From Limnohabitans sp. 2KL-27 (GTDB taxonomy: Bacteria > Pseudomonadota > Gammaproteobacteria > Burkholderiales > Burkholderiaceae_C): a stretch of 64,000 bases of DNA. Below the pieces are notes generated by a model. That model saw only the letters and a list, made by a program, of their open reading frames with translations, did no database searches and was not told the origin of the DNA. Both the position numbers and the translations under genes were made by a program. Position 1 is the first letter of the stretch. Every line of letters starts with the position of its first letter. This document shows positions 41,673-48,985 of this stretch, in pieces. The stretch is from NCBI RefSeq assembly GCF_001269345.1, contig NZ_CXOP01000002.1:1798853-1862852 (forward strand), read 5' to 3'.

Positions 41673-42767
41673 TCAGGTCGGCAACCCCAAAAACACCGTC
41701 ATGCGCTGCAACTCTTCGTCCAAGGCGGCTGAAAAGCTGGTGTCTTTGGGCGCTGAAGTCACATATCCCACATCGGGTGATAACAAACCGTCTTTCACGC
41801 TCAGATTGGCCCAGCCGATCACCTGATCGCGCCACAGCAGGGGCAAGGCATAGTGACCGCGCACACGTTTGGCGGCTGGCGTGTAGGCCTCAAAACGATA
41901 GGGCCAGCCCCACAACAGTTCAAAGCGCCGACGGTCCCAAACCACGGGGTCAAATGGGGCCAGCAAGCGCACTTGATCGTCCACCGCGTGGCGGTGCGAC
42001 GCGGGGTTTTCTCCCTCTGGCCAAAACCAAGTCACACCGTCCACCACAGCGCTGGGTAGCCTGGCGTGCGCCCGCCGCAAAACCGCTTGACGTTGGCCGC
42101 GCCACTGTGGCACGCCGCCGGCCAACAACAAGCCCACCAATTGCCCCAAACTGGCAGCAGGCAGAGGCGCGTATTTGGACACGATCACATCCACCAGCGC
42201 GTCCACTGCCGCCTCGTCACTCAACAAGCGGGGTTGCGATTCGCGCACCGTATAAAGACGCTGCCCCGCTTCGCGCTTGACCACCCGCAACAGGCCCCGG
42301 TGATGCATGCCATCCAGCAACTGCGTGCTGGCACGGCTGTTGCCTCCAAACCAATGGGTCACGGTACCGTGATCAAAATGCGCATCCACCTCGGCGGGTC
42401 GCACCACGCCACGCTCGCGCACAAACGCCAGCACCTCGGCAACCTGCTTCATCCGGCTGGCAGACCATGCGATGCGCGGCGTGCGTGGGTGCATCAGGTG
42501 GTGCACGTCTGGCCTCACAAAACCATAGTTGACGAAAAAGTCCTCCTCCACGTCCAAGCTTGCGTAGCGCGCTTCCAGATCGCCCGCCCGATACCCAGCG
42601 ACACGGTGACGAAGCGTAAAATCTTGCGCACGCGCGGGCGCACGCAAGGGATCGGCCTGCACAAAGCCCAGCCGCTGCAAAGCCTTGGGCAAACTCGTGG
42701 GTGCAAAAAGACTGCGCGCCACGGCATGGCGGCGCAGCTGATCGAGGTTGACAGTGCGTGCAGACAT
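41673..42767 (-). CDS. Winged-helix (HTH_42) DNA glycosylase, YcaQ/AlkX-like
   Basis: 364 residues from MSARTVNLDQLRRHAVA (42767); an in-frame ATG nine codons upstream is possible. The HTH_42 fold is recognisable by LPKALQRLGFVQADPL and RAPARAQDFTLRHRVAGYR. The catalytic motif reads Gln-Ala-Asp (QAD), the Q-phi-D form of YcaQ-like glycosylases that unhook DNA interstrand crosslinks, not the Q-phi-Q of AlkZ. LLAPFDPVVWDRRRFELLWGWPYRFEAYTPA and HYALPLLWRDQVIGWANL are further family signatures. Role in crosslink repair is inferred from family. Confidence 0.85.
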   Translation of the reverse strand: MSARTVNLDQLRRHAVARSLFAPTSLPKALQRLGFVQADPLRAPARAQDFTLRHRVAGYRAGDLEARYASLDVEEDFFVNYGFVRPDVHHLMHPRTPRIAWSASRMKQVAEVLAFVRERGVVRPAEVDAHFDHGTVTHWFGGNSRASTQLLDGMHHRGLLRVVKREAGQRLYTVRESQPRLLSDEAAVDALVDVIVSKYAPLPAASLGQLVGLLLAGGVPQWRGQRQAVLRRAHARLPSAVVDGVTWFWPEGENPASHRHAVDDQVRLLAPFDPVVWDRRRFELLWGWPYRFEAYTPAAKRVRGHYALPLLWRDQVIGWANLSVKDGLLSPDVGYVTSAPKDTSFSAALDEELQRMTVFLGLPT

Positions 42768-42857
42768 GGGGGGATGATGCCGCACAAACCTCAAGCCCTA
42801 AAATGACCCCCAGTTCAAATTTGGCTGCCCGAGCTCGCCCTCACCCGAATGTTCACC

Positions 42858-43760
42858 ATGTCCGAAGCTACGGCCCCCAGCTGTGTCACACCCACTGAAA
42901 GCGTCTCCCAGGTGCTGCACTTTGCCAACGCCTCTTGGCGCGTGCGCAGACCCCGGCCCTTTGTGTTGGTCATTGAAGGCGAAGTGGGTCATGAAGACAC
43001 CGCGCCCAGCGACTACCTGCACGACCAACTGCTCTTGCCCGAATGGCGCGAAGCCTTTTACCAGTTGGTCGATGCCACGGGCTTGGTGGTTTGCCTGAAC
43101 GTACTCACCCAACACCCCACCTACCGCGATGTGCGCGGGCGCTCCAGCAAAGGTCGACTGAGCCAGGGCGAGTACTACCACCACGACGGCTGCACCGGTC
43201 CCGTCAAACCGCGCTTTGTGGAAATCCGTTGCCCCATCCAGCCGCAAACCCGTGGCGTGGCCACTGCTGTGGCACCCCACCGCGATGTGGTCCAAGCCAT
43301 GGTGCAGGTGCTACCCGCCGAGTTGGCGGCCACGCCTGCACTGGCAGGACTTGATATGTGCCTGGACACCATCGGCCAGATGGACGACGCCGCACTCGAC
43401 CACTTGCAAGGCCTGATCACGCGCACCGTGCGCAAAAAGCTCAATGCCGAAGGCGCTCGCGCCTACTTCCGCCAAGTGGATGCCGCCGCCAACGCCTACT
43501 TCGAGCCATGGGCCTTGGGCGAAAGCCGTTTCATCGCCAACGCCAACCATGGCGTCACCCTGCAGCACCGACGCGCTTACCAAGCCCCGCACACGGGTGG
43601 CGTGGCCAATGGCCATTTGGTCAAGCGCTGGACAAACGAAGAATTGCTGCTGCCCGGTCAGGTGGTCGACCAGGACCTGATGGCCGCTCTGTGCAAAGAG
43701 GACGGTGATGAAGGGGAAGACAATGAACGGGCTGACAGGTGTTACCTCGGGGCTCATTGA
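42858..43760 (+). CDS. Orphan protein, possibly TauD-like 2-oxoglutarate/Fe(II) oxygenase
   Basis: 300 residues from MSEATAPSCV (42858); another ATG nine bases earlier is equally placed and no ribosome site is seen. I do not firmly recognise it. A candidate HxD metal motif occurs as YYHHDG (His108-His-Asp110), followed about 130 residues on by NHGVTLQHRRAYQAP and HLVKRWTNEELL, which could supply the third His and the Arg that binds 2-oxoglutarate. An acidic, Cys-containing tail ends the protein. It faces the LysR gene of the next locus, convergent with it. Alternative: an uncharacterised conserved protein without enzymatic function. Confidence 0.45.
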   Translation: MSEATAPSCVTPTESVSQVLHFANASWRVRRPRPFVLVIEGEVGHEDTAPSDYLHDQLLLPEWREAFYQLVDATGLVVCLNVLTQHPTYRDVRGRSSKGRLSQGEYYHHDGCTGPVKPRFVEIRCPIQPQTRGVATAVAPHRDVVQAMVQVLPAELAATPALAGLDMCLDTIGQMDDAALDHLQGLITRTVRKKLNAEGARAYFRQVDAAANAYFEPWALGESRFIANANHGVTLQHRRAYQAPHTGGVANGHLVKRWTNEELLLPGQVVDQDLMAALCKEDGDEGEDNERADRCYLGAH

Positions 43761-43795
43761 GTTCAACCCCGTGGTTTGAACGGCGTGAACTTGAT

Positions 43796-44707
43796 TCAAG
43801 TTTCTCCGGTGCTGAAACTCTGTCGGTTGGCTGCCAATGAGAAGTAGGCCTTGATCTCGGAAGTGAACCGTTCGCGGCTGTGTTGGCGGCGCTCCAGCAG
43901 GCCGACATGCCGCTGCACATTCACACTGGGCAATGGCAGCACCTGAAGCAGTCGGTCGCGCGACCAAGTCACATTGGCCAAGCGGGGCACGATGGAGACG
44001 CCAAAACCTTGACGCACCAGCGCCACGATGGCCTCCACCGAATTCAACTCGATGCTCTCTTTGACCTGCGCGTTGCATTGGCCCAAAGCTTCATTGACCA
44101 AATGACCTGTCCAGGTTTGGCGGTCAAACCGCATAAAAGGCGCTTGAGACAAGATGTCCAAGGGTGTGGAGGCCAGCTCAAAGTGCGGCTTGCGGGGAAC
44201 GATGAGCACCAGCGGCTCTGAATACAAGGGCGTCCAAAGCAAGCTGGACGGGAGGGCATGAGGGGGCTGCGTGACCACGGCGGCATCCAACTCACCGCGC
44301 TCGACCCTGAGCGCAAAGTCTGACGATAAACCGGCCAACAGCGTGACATCGAGCTTTGGGTGGCGACGTTTGAGCGCCCACAAGCCATCGGAAAAAGCAC
44401 CCATCAAAGCGGAGACCAGTGCGCCAACCACCACCGTGCCGACCAACTCCTGGCCGTTTTCGACCGCCGCGAGCGCTTCAAAACGGTCAACCAAGTCTTG
44501 CACGGGGGCCACCAAGCCACGCCCAGCCGTGTTGAGCACGATGGAGCGGCCATTGCGGTCAAACACCGTCAGCCGTAAATCGGCCTCTAATGACCGGATT
44601 TGCAAACCAACGGCGGCAGCTGTCAAGCCCACCTCTTTCCCAGCGGCGGCCAAGCTGCCGTGTCTCACCACGGCCAGAAAAGTTTTGAGAATACGGATGG
44701 AGGACAT
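43796..44707 (-). CDS. LysR-type transcriptional regulator
   Basis: 303 residues. Winged HTH at residues 1-65 (ILKTFLAVVRHGSLAAAGKEVGLT, then QIRSLEADLRLTVFDRNGR), followed by a periplasmic-binding-like effector domain (VVGALVSALMGAFSDGL; LIVPRKPHFELAS). It sits divergent from the succinate-dehydrogenase-like FeS gene with a 174-bp AT-richer intergenic region holding an inverted repeat, the classic layout of a LysR regulator controlling a neighbouring catabolic operon. It probably responds to the acid processed by that operon; ligand unknown. Confidence 0.94.
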   Translation of the reverse strand: MSSIRILKTFLAVVRHGSLAAAGKEVGLTAAAVGLQIRSLEADLRLTVFDRNGRSIVLNTAGRGLVAPVQDLVDRFEALAAVENGQELVGTVVVGALVSALMGAFSDGLWALKRRHPKLDVTLLAGLSSDFALRVERGELDAAVVTQPPHALPSSLLWTPLYSEPLVLIVPRKPHFELASTPLDILSQAPFMRFDRQTWTGHLVNEALGQCNAQVKESIELNSVEAIVALVRQGFGVSIVPRLANVTWSRDRLLQVLPLPSVNVQRHVGLLERRQHSRERFTSEIKAYFSLAANRQSFSTGET

Positions 44708-44784
44708 GACAAAGCAAGGGTAAAGCGGCCAAATGGTCCAGGTTGAGAGAAAGGGTAAACCCCATCACTTGAGCTCTATTAGAA

Positions 44785-44799
44785 AGCAATTCTTTTGCT
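44785..44799. promoter_or_regulatory. Inverted repeat in the divergent LysR/operon intergenic region
   Basis: AGCAA-TTCTT-TTGCT: 5-bp perfect arms, 15 bp overall, size and symmetry of a LysR recognition site (T-N11-A type). It lies 78 bp upstream of the LysR start and 83 bp upstream of the FeS-subunit start. The stretch around it (44780-44830) is AT-rich. Confidence 0.45.
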
Positions 44800-44881
44800 G
44801 GACTAAAAAAATATTCGCTTTTTCTTTCTTGGCTGAGCCACTACAGTGAATCAAATCATGACGCAATGAAAGATAAACCCC

Positions 44882-45601
44882 ATGACAGCAACCCTGTCGG
44901 TCAAGGTATGGCGAGGCAAAGCCGAAGGCGGTTTCAGCCACTATGAGGTGCCGCGTCTGGCCAGTCAGACCGTGCTGGATGTCGTGACCCACATCCAGCG
45001 CCAACTGGAACCCACGCTGAGCTACCGCTTTGCGTGCCGTGTGGGCATGTGCGGCTCGTGTGCCATGACGGTCAATGGCAAGGCATGCTGGACTTGCCGC
45101 ACCCATGTCAGCAAAGTGGTGGACGCACAGGGCAGCTTGGAAATAGCCCCTCTGGCCAACTTGCCGGTGATCAAAGACTTGGCCACCGACATGAGCGAAT
45201 TTTTTGACAAATGGACACGCGCCGGAGGGGCCTTCAAAGGCGCGGCCACCCGGCACGATCCATTTGCCAAGGTGGCACCCGCTTCCAATGAGCGAAAGGC
45301 CGCCAATGCCGGCATTGAGTGCATTGGCTGCGGCGTGTGTTACGCCTCCTGTGATGTGGTGAGCTGGCGTCCCGATTACTTGGGCCCCGCGGCAATGAAC
45401 CGGTCTTGGACGCTCGTCAACGACGTGCGCGATGTGGCGCAAACCGAACGCCTGCGCGCGGTGGCCGGTGATGCGGGCTGTCACGCCTGTCACACGCTGG
45501 GCTCATGTACCGAGCGTTGCCCCAAACATTTGTCGCCCACGGTGTCCATAGCCGGGCTCAAACGCACCGTGGCACGTGCTGCAGTGCGCAAACAACTGTG
45601 A
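44882..45601 (+). CDS. Succinate dehydrogenase/fumarate reductase-like iron-sulfur subunit
   Basis: 239 residues. N-terminal 2Fe-2S ferredoxin domain with the CxxxxCGSCxxxxNG pattern: ACRVGMCGSCAMTVNGKACWTCRT. C-terminal alpha-helical ferredoxin with ECIGCGVCYASCDVV and GCHACHTLGSCTERCPKHL for the 4Fe-4S and 3Fe-4S clusters. It carries electrons from the flavoprotein (encoded 4 kb downstream at 48982) to the membrane anchors. It is the first gene of the operon, divergent from the LysR regulator. Sequence is divergent from housekeeping SdhB. Confidence 0.92.
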   Translation: MTATLSVKVWRGKAEGGFSHYEVPRLASQTVLDVVTHIQRQLEPTLSYRFACRVGMCGSCAMTVNGKACWTCRTHVSKVVDAQGSLEIAPLANLPVIKDLATDMSEFFDKWTRAGGAFKGAATRHDPFAKVAPASNERKAANAGIECIGCGVCYASCDVVSWRPDYLGPAAMNRSWTLVNDVRDVAQTERLRAVAGDAGCHACHTLGSCTERCPKHLSPTVSIAGLKRTVARAAVRKQL

Positions 45602-45612
45602 GGAACAGAGCC

Positions 45613-45966
45613 TTGAGCCCAGACCTCTCTAACCCTATTGCGCAAGCCAAACGCTGGTACTGGCAACGCATCAGCGCCATGGTGCTGGCTTTGTGCGTCA
45701 TCGTGCACCTGGGGGTCATCATGTACGCGGTGCGTGGCGGGCTCAGCGCCGCCGAGATTTTGGGTCGCACCCAGGGCAATTGGGGTCTGGGTGCTTTTTA
45801 TGCCCTGTTTGTGCTGGCCTGCGCGGTCCATGTGCCCGTGGGGATGGCCAATATAGCCCGCGAATGGTGGGGTTGGGGTGAGGCGGTGGCGCTGTGGTTG
45901 TCCCGCCTGTTTGCGCTGCTGCTCTTGGTCACGGGTCTTCGTGCGGTTTGGGGAGTTGTGACGTGA
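45613..45966 (+). CDS. Succinate dehydrogenase membrane anchor-like protein (SdhD/FrdC-like), TTG start
   Basis: 117 residues from TTG at 45613; AGGA at 45601-45604 precedes it and the frame further upstream runs through the FeS gene. Three transmembrane helices. WYWQRISAMVLALCVIVHLGV and YALFVLACAVHVPVGMANIA resemble the anchor of succinate dehydrogenase, each with one His suited to heme b or quinone site. Its stop overlaps the next gene's GTG start (GTGA, 45963-45966), so the two anchors are coupled. Confidence 0.75.
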   Translation: MSPDLSNPIAQAKRWYWQRISAMVLALCVIVHLGVIMYAVRGGLSAAEILGRTQGNWGLGAFYALFVLACAVHVPVGMANIAREWWGWGEAVALWLSRLFALLLLVTGLRAVWGVVT

Positions 45967-46325
45967 CTGCGAAACGATCCAATGACCAGCGGGCGCGGGC
46001 CCACCCGGCTTACTGGGCTTTTTTGCTGCATCGCTTGTCGGGGCTCGGTTTGGCGTTGTTTTTGCCTCTGCACTTTTGGGCTTTGGGTCAAGCGATCCAC
46101 GGTGCTGCAGCGCTCGATGGCTTTTTGCGACTGGCTGACCAGCCCCTCTTCAAGTTGGCCGAATGGGGCCTGGTGGTGTTGCTCTCACTGCACTTGATGG
46201 GCGGTGTACGCTTGCTGCTGATCGAATTTGGGCAAGCTTCGGGCCTGCGCAAGAACTGGATTTCCGTGGCTGTGGGTTTTGCGGCCGCGGCGGGTCTGGT
46301 CTTTGCATTGTCCCTTTGGGCTTGA
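45963..46325 (+). CDS. Succinate dehydrogenase cytochrome b-like anchor (SdhC-like), GTG start
   Basis: 120 residues from GTG at 45963. Three transmembrane helices. HPAYWAFLLHRLSGLGLALFLP is the SdhC entry motif (H-R-x-S-G) and SLHLMGGVRLLLIEFGQ matches SdhC's heme-binding H-x3-G-x-R-H-L segment, except that the final His is Leu. With the preceding protein it should form the membrane quinone-reducing module. Anchors are poorly conserved, so this assignment rests on topology and context. Confidence 0.78.
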   Translation: MTAKRSNDQRARAHPAYWAFLLHRLSGLGLALFLPLHFWALGQAIHGAAALDGFLRLADQPLFKLAEWGLVVLLSLHLMGGVRLLLIEFGQASGLRKNWISVAVGFAAAAGLVFALSLWA

Positions 46326-46372
46326 TGGTGTAAAAAACGGTAGATTTTTTTAAAACGACAGGAGACAAAGAG

Positions 46373-47368
46373 ATGAACAGAAATCGACGTGCTGGCCTGA
46401 AAGGCATTTGGGCCATGACCGCAATGGCCATGGCTGCTTGGGTGGCGATGCCCGCAGCCGCACAACAGCCCTGGCCCAGCAAGCCGGTGCGCATCGTTGT
46501 GCCTTTTGCCCCAGGTGGTTCCACCGATGTGGTGGCCCGCATGGTCGGCCAAAAACTCTCAGCCATTTGGGGTGTGCCCGTGATCATTGAAAACCGCGCC
46601 GGTGGCGGTGGCAACGTGGGGGCTGATTTGGTGGCCAAGTCGCCCGCCGACGGCTACACGCTGCTGATGGCGTCGGGCAGCATCACCATCAACCCGCACA
46701 TTTACAAAAAAATGCCCTTCGACACGGTGAAAGACCTGACGCCGATCACCAACGTGGCCAGTGGCCCCATGCTGGTCGTGGTGAACGAGTCCGCGCCCCA
46801 GAAAACCCTCAAAGAGTTGATCGACTTTGCCAAAGCCAATCCCGGCAAGGTCAACTTCGGATCTGCAGGCGTGGGCAGTCAGGTGCACTTGGCCGCTGAA
46901 AACTTTGCCGATGCAGCTGGCATTGACATTGCACACGTGGCCTACCGCGGAGAAGCGCCTGCCTACAACGATCTGATGGGCAAGCAAATTCAGATGATGG
47001 TGGGTAATTTTGCCGCCGCCTCTGCACTGCTCGGCAATGGACGTCTGCGCGCTCTGGCCGTCACCGGCAAAGAGCGGTCTTCTCAGTTGCCAGAGATTCC
47101 GACAGTGGCTGAATCCGGCCTGCCCGGCTTTGAAAACACGGGCTGGTTTGGCCTGTTGGCCCCCGCCGGTACGCCCGCAAGTGTGATCAACAAGGTGCAA
47201 GCCGATACGGTCAAAACCCTCTCCCAAACCGACACCAAGGCCAGACTCTTTGTGCAAGGCATGTCGCCGGTGGGCAACAGTTCGGCCGACTTTGCCAAGG
47301 CCATGGTGGCCGAATCACAGCGTTGGGCCACGGTGGTGAACAACCGCAAGCTGGCTGGCACGAACTGA
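46373..47368 (+). CDS. Bug-family (tripartite tricarboxylate receptor) periplasmic solute-binding protein
   Basis: 331 residues, ribosome site CAGGAG. Signal peptide about 1-31 ending PAAA. Bug signature: WPSKPVRIVVPFAPGGSTDVVAR, VIIENRAGGGGNVGAD, PADGYTLLMASGS and LPEIPTVAESGLPGFE. Bug proteins bind carboxylates in the periplasm for TTT transporters or for signalling. There are no TctA/TctB membrane genes here; the TauE/SafE permease at 50829 is the only transporter nearby. Its placement between dehydrogenase and fumarase-like genes implies it recognises the pathway substrate. Confidence 0.93.
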   Translation: MNRNRRAGLKGIWAMTAMAMAAWVAMPAAAQQPWPSKPVRIVVPFAPGGSTDVVARMVGQKLSAIWGVPVIIENRAGGGGNVGADLVAKSPADGYTLLMASGSITINPHIYKKMPFDTVKDLTPITNVASGPMLVVVNESAPQKTLKELIDFAKANPGKVNFGSAGVGSQVHLAAENFADAAGIDIAHVAYRGEAPAYNDLMGKQIQMMVGNFAAASALLGNGRLRALAVTGKERSSQLPEIPTVAESGLPGFENTGWFGLLAPAGTPASVINKVQADTVKTLSQTDTKARLFVQGMSPVGNSSADFAKAMVAESQRWATVVNNRKLAGTN

Positions 47369-47384
47369 CAGCGTGCACCACTCG

Positions 47385-47406
47385 CCAGCGGCTTCAGGGC
47401 CGCTGG
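47385..47406 (+). terminator. Hairpin after the Bug gene
   Basis: Perfect 8-bp GC-rich stem (47385-47392 with 47399-47406), loop of 6, then TTGTT. Weak T content; may attenuate transcription into the fumarase-like genes. Confidence 0.45.
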
Positions 47407-47414
47407 TTGTTGGG

Positions 47415-47432
47415 TTGACAAGGCCTTGTCAA
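47415..47432. promoter_or_regulatory. Perfect 18-bp palindrome upstream of the fumarase-like alpha gene
   Basis: TTGACAAGGCCTTGTCAA is its own reverse complement. It ends 36 bp before the alpha-subunit ATG. The first six bases equal a consensus -35 box (TTGACA), but the matching -10 (AACTGT at 47438-47443) is poor. A dimeric repressor site controlling an internal promoter is the likely reading. Confidence 0.6.
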
Positions 47433-47468
47433 GGACCAACTGTTCCGTCTTCACTGAATCGAATCCCC

Positions 47469-48344
47469 ATGAAAATTGACCTGCAAGCCGTTGAGGACGC
47501 CTCCAAAGCCCTGTACATCCAGGCACTCAAGGTTTTGCCGCCCGATATCAAAACTGGATTTGGCCGATTGCAGGCCAGCGAAACCGGAGACACCGCACGC
47601 CAAGTGCTGGCCACCATGGTGACCAACATCTCGGTGGCAGAGTCCACCGACAACCTCTTGTGCCAAGACACGGGCATCCCGATTTACAACGTGGTGATCG
47701 GGCGTGATGTGGTGGTGGACGGTCACGCACTGATGCAGGCGGTGCGGCGCGGCTGCGAACGTGCGACCCGAGAATACCCCTTGCGCAGCTCGGTGGTGCA
47801 TCCGCTGACGCGCAAAAATGAACACAGCTCGTGCGGCATTGAGGTGCCGGTGATCCATGTGAAGTTCAGCGACGAACCCGAATTGCTCGAAATTGAAATG
47901 ATCCCCAAGGGCAGCGGTTCTGAGAACAACTCTTTCCTCAAAATGGCCATCCCTGCCGAGGGTATTGACGCGATCAAGACCTTTGTCATTGACTGCGTTT
48001 TGGCTTCTGGCGGCAAAACCTGCCCGCCCACCATCGTCGGCGTTGGCCTAGGTGGCACTTCCGACTTGGCGGTGGCCTTGGCCAAACGTGCCTCCACCCG
48101 CGAATTGGGCAGCCGCTGTGCTGACCCCGCAGGCGCTGAACTGGAGCAACAGCTGTCCATGGCGGTCAATCAGCTGGGCGTGGGACCTCAAGGTCTGGGC
48201 GGCGACTCGACCGCTTTTGCGGTGCACATTGAGTTGGCGGCGACTCATATCACCATGAACCCGATTGCCGTGAACATGCAGTGCCATTCGGCGCGGCGGG
48301 CACGGGCGAGCTTCACGCCAGCTGGCGTGCGCTATGGCTTCTGA
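47469..48344 (+). CDS. Class I fumarase/tartrate dehydratase-like hydro-lyase, alpha subunit
   Basis: 291 residues from ATG 47469. The three Cys expected to bind a catalytic 4Fe-4S cluster are present: Cys65 (LLCQDTGIPIY), Cys185 (GGKTCPPTIVGVGLGG) and Cys272 (NMQCHSARRA). KGSGSENNSFLKM and LGVGPQGLGGDSTAFAVHIE are family hallmarks and point to fumarase rather than tartrate dehydratase. The loop PLTRKNEHSSCGIEVPV contains an extra Cys where ordinary fumarases have an NTG/NxP segment. It hydrates or dehydrates a trans-dicarboxylate with the beta subunit encoded next. Exact substrate unknown. Confidence 0.85.
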   Translation: MKIDLQAVEDASKALYIQALKVLPPDIKTGFGRLQASETGDTARQVLATMVTNISVAESTDNLLCQDTGIPIYNVVIGRDVVVDGHALMQAVRRGCERATREYPLRSSVVHPLTRKNEHSSCGIEVPVIHVKFSDEPELLEIEMIPKGSGSENNSFLKMAIPAEGIDAIKTFVIDCVLASGGKTCPPTIVGVGLGGTSDLAVALAKRASTRELGSRCADPAGAELEQQLSMAVNQLGVGPQGLGGDSTAFAVHIELAATHITMNPIAVNMQCHSARRARASFTPAGVRYGF

Positions 48345-48373
48345 ACCTGAATACCTTGAAAGAGCGCTGCCCC

Positions 48374-48985
48374 ATGGCACACCATGAACTGACCACACCC
48401 GTGACCGAAGCCCAAGTTCGGGCCTTACGGGTCAACGATACCGTCACATTGCAGCAAACGCTCTATGGCATCCGCGACGCCACCCAAATTCACATGTTCG
48501 ACCGTGGACGATCCACCCGCTTTGATTTGAGCGGTCACGCCGTCATCCACACCGCGCCGAATGTTCGCAAGGTCACACCCGACGCCACTTACCCGGCTGG
48601 CTACCAAGCCATTTGCATCGGCACCACCACGTCCGACCGAATGGAGCGCTTCACCCGTCCGCTGATGACCCAAAACGGCGTGCGCCTGATCGTGGGCAAA
48701 GGCGGTTTGCGAGAGGATTCGTCACAGGCCTTCCGCGACATCGGAGGCGCTTATTTGGCCATCGTCGGGGGCACCGCGGCCCTTGAGACCACCTGGATCA
48801 CCCAAATCGAAGACGTCGACATGGATGACCTCAATCCCGAATCGCTCTGGAAGTTCCGCATCCATAACTTTGGCCCCCTGCTGGTGGCCATGGACAGCCA
48901 TGGGGGCAGCCTCTACAGCGTCGTCAAAGACGAGGCACAGGCGCGACGCGCCCAAGTGCTGGCCAGCTTGGGCGTCAAAGCATGA
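48374..48985 (+). CDS. Class I fumarase/tartrate dehydratase-like hydro-lyase, beta subunit
   Basis: 203 residues from ATG 48374. The swivelling beta domain is recognised from FDLSGHAVIHTAPNVRKV, CIGTTTSDRMERF, RLIVGKGGLRED and ESLWKFRIHNFGPLLVAMD. In known fumarase beta chains an R-D-x-x-H motif helps bind substrate; here Arg34-Asp35 are kept but residue 38 is Gln and the nearest His is residue 40. An ATGA overlap (48982-48985) couples it to the flavoprotein gene. Together with the alpha subunit it would hydrate the product of the flavoprotein. Confidence 0.82.
   Translation: MAHHELTTPVTEAQVRALRVNDTVTLQQTLYGIRDATQIHMFDRGRSTRFDLSGHAVIHTAPNVRKVTPDATYPAGYQAICIGTTTSDRMERFTRPLMTQNGVRLIVGKGGLREDSSQAFRDIGGAYLAIVGGTAALETTWITQIEDVDMDDLNPESLWKFRIHNFGPLLVAMDSHGGSLYSVVKDEAQARRAQVLASLGVKA

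Noticed and set aside
48374..48985. L-tartrate dehydratase beta subunit (TtdB)
   Set aside because: The alpha partner keeps fumarase-type KGSGSEN and GGT motifs rather than TtdA's, so tartrate specificity is not supported.
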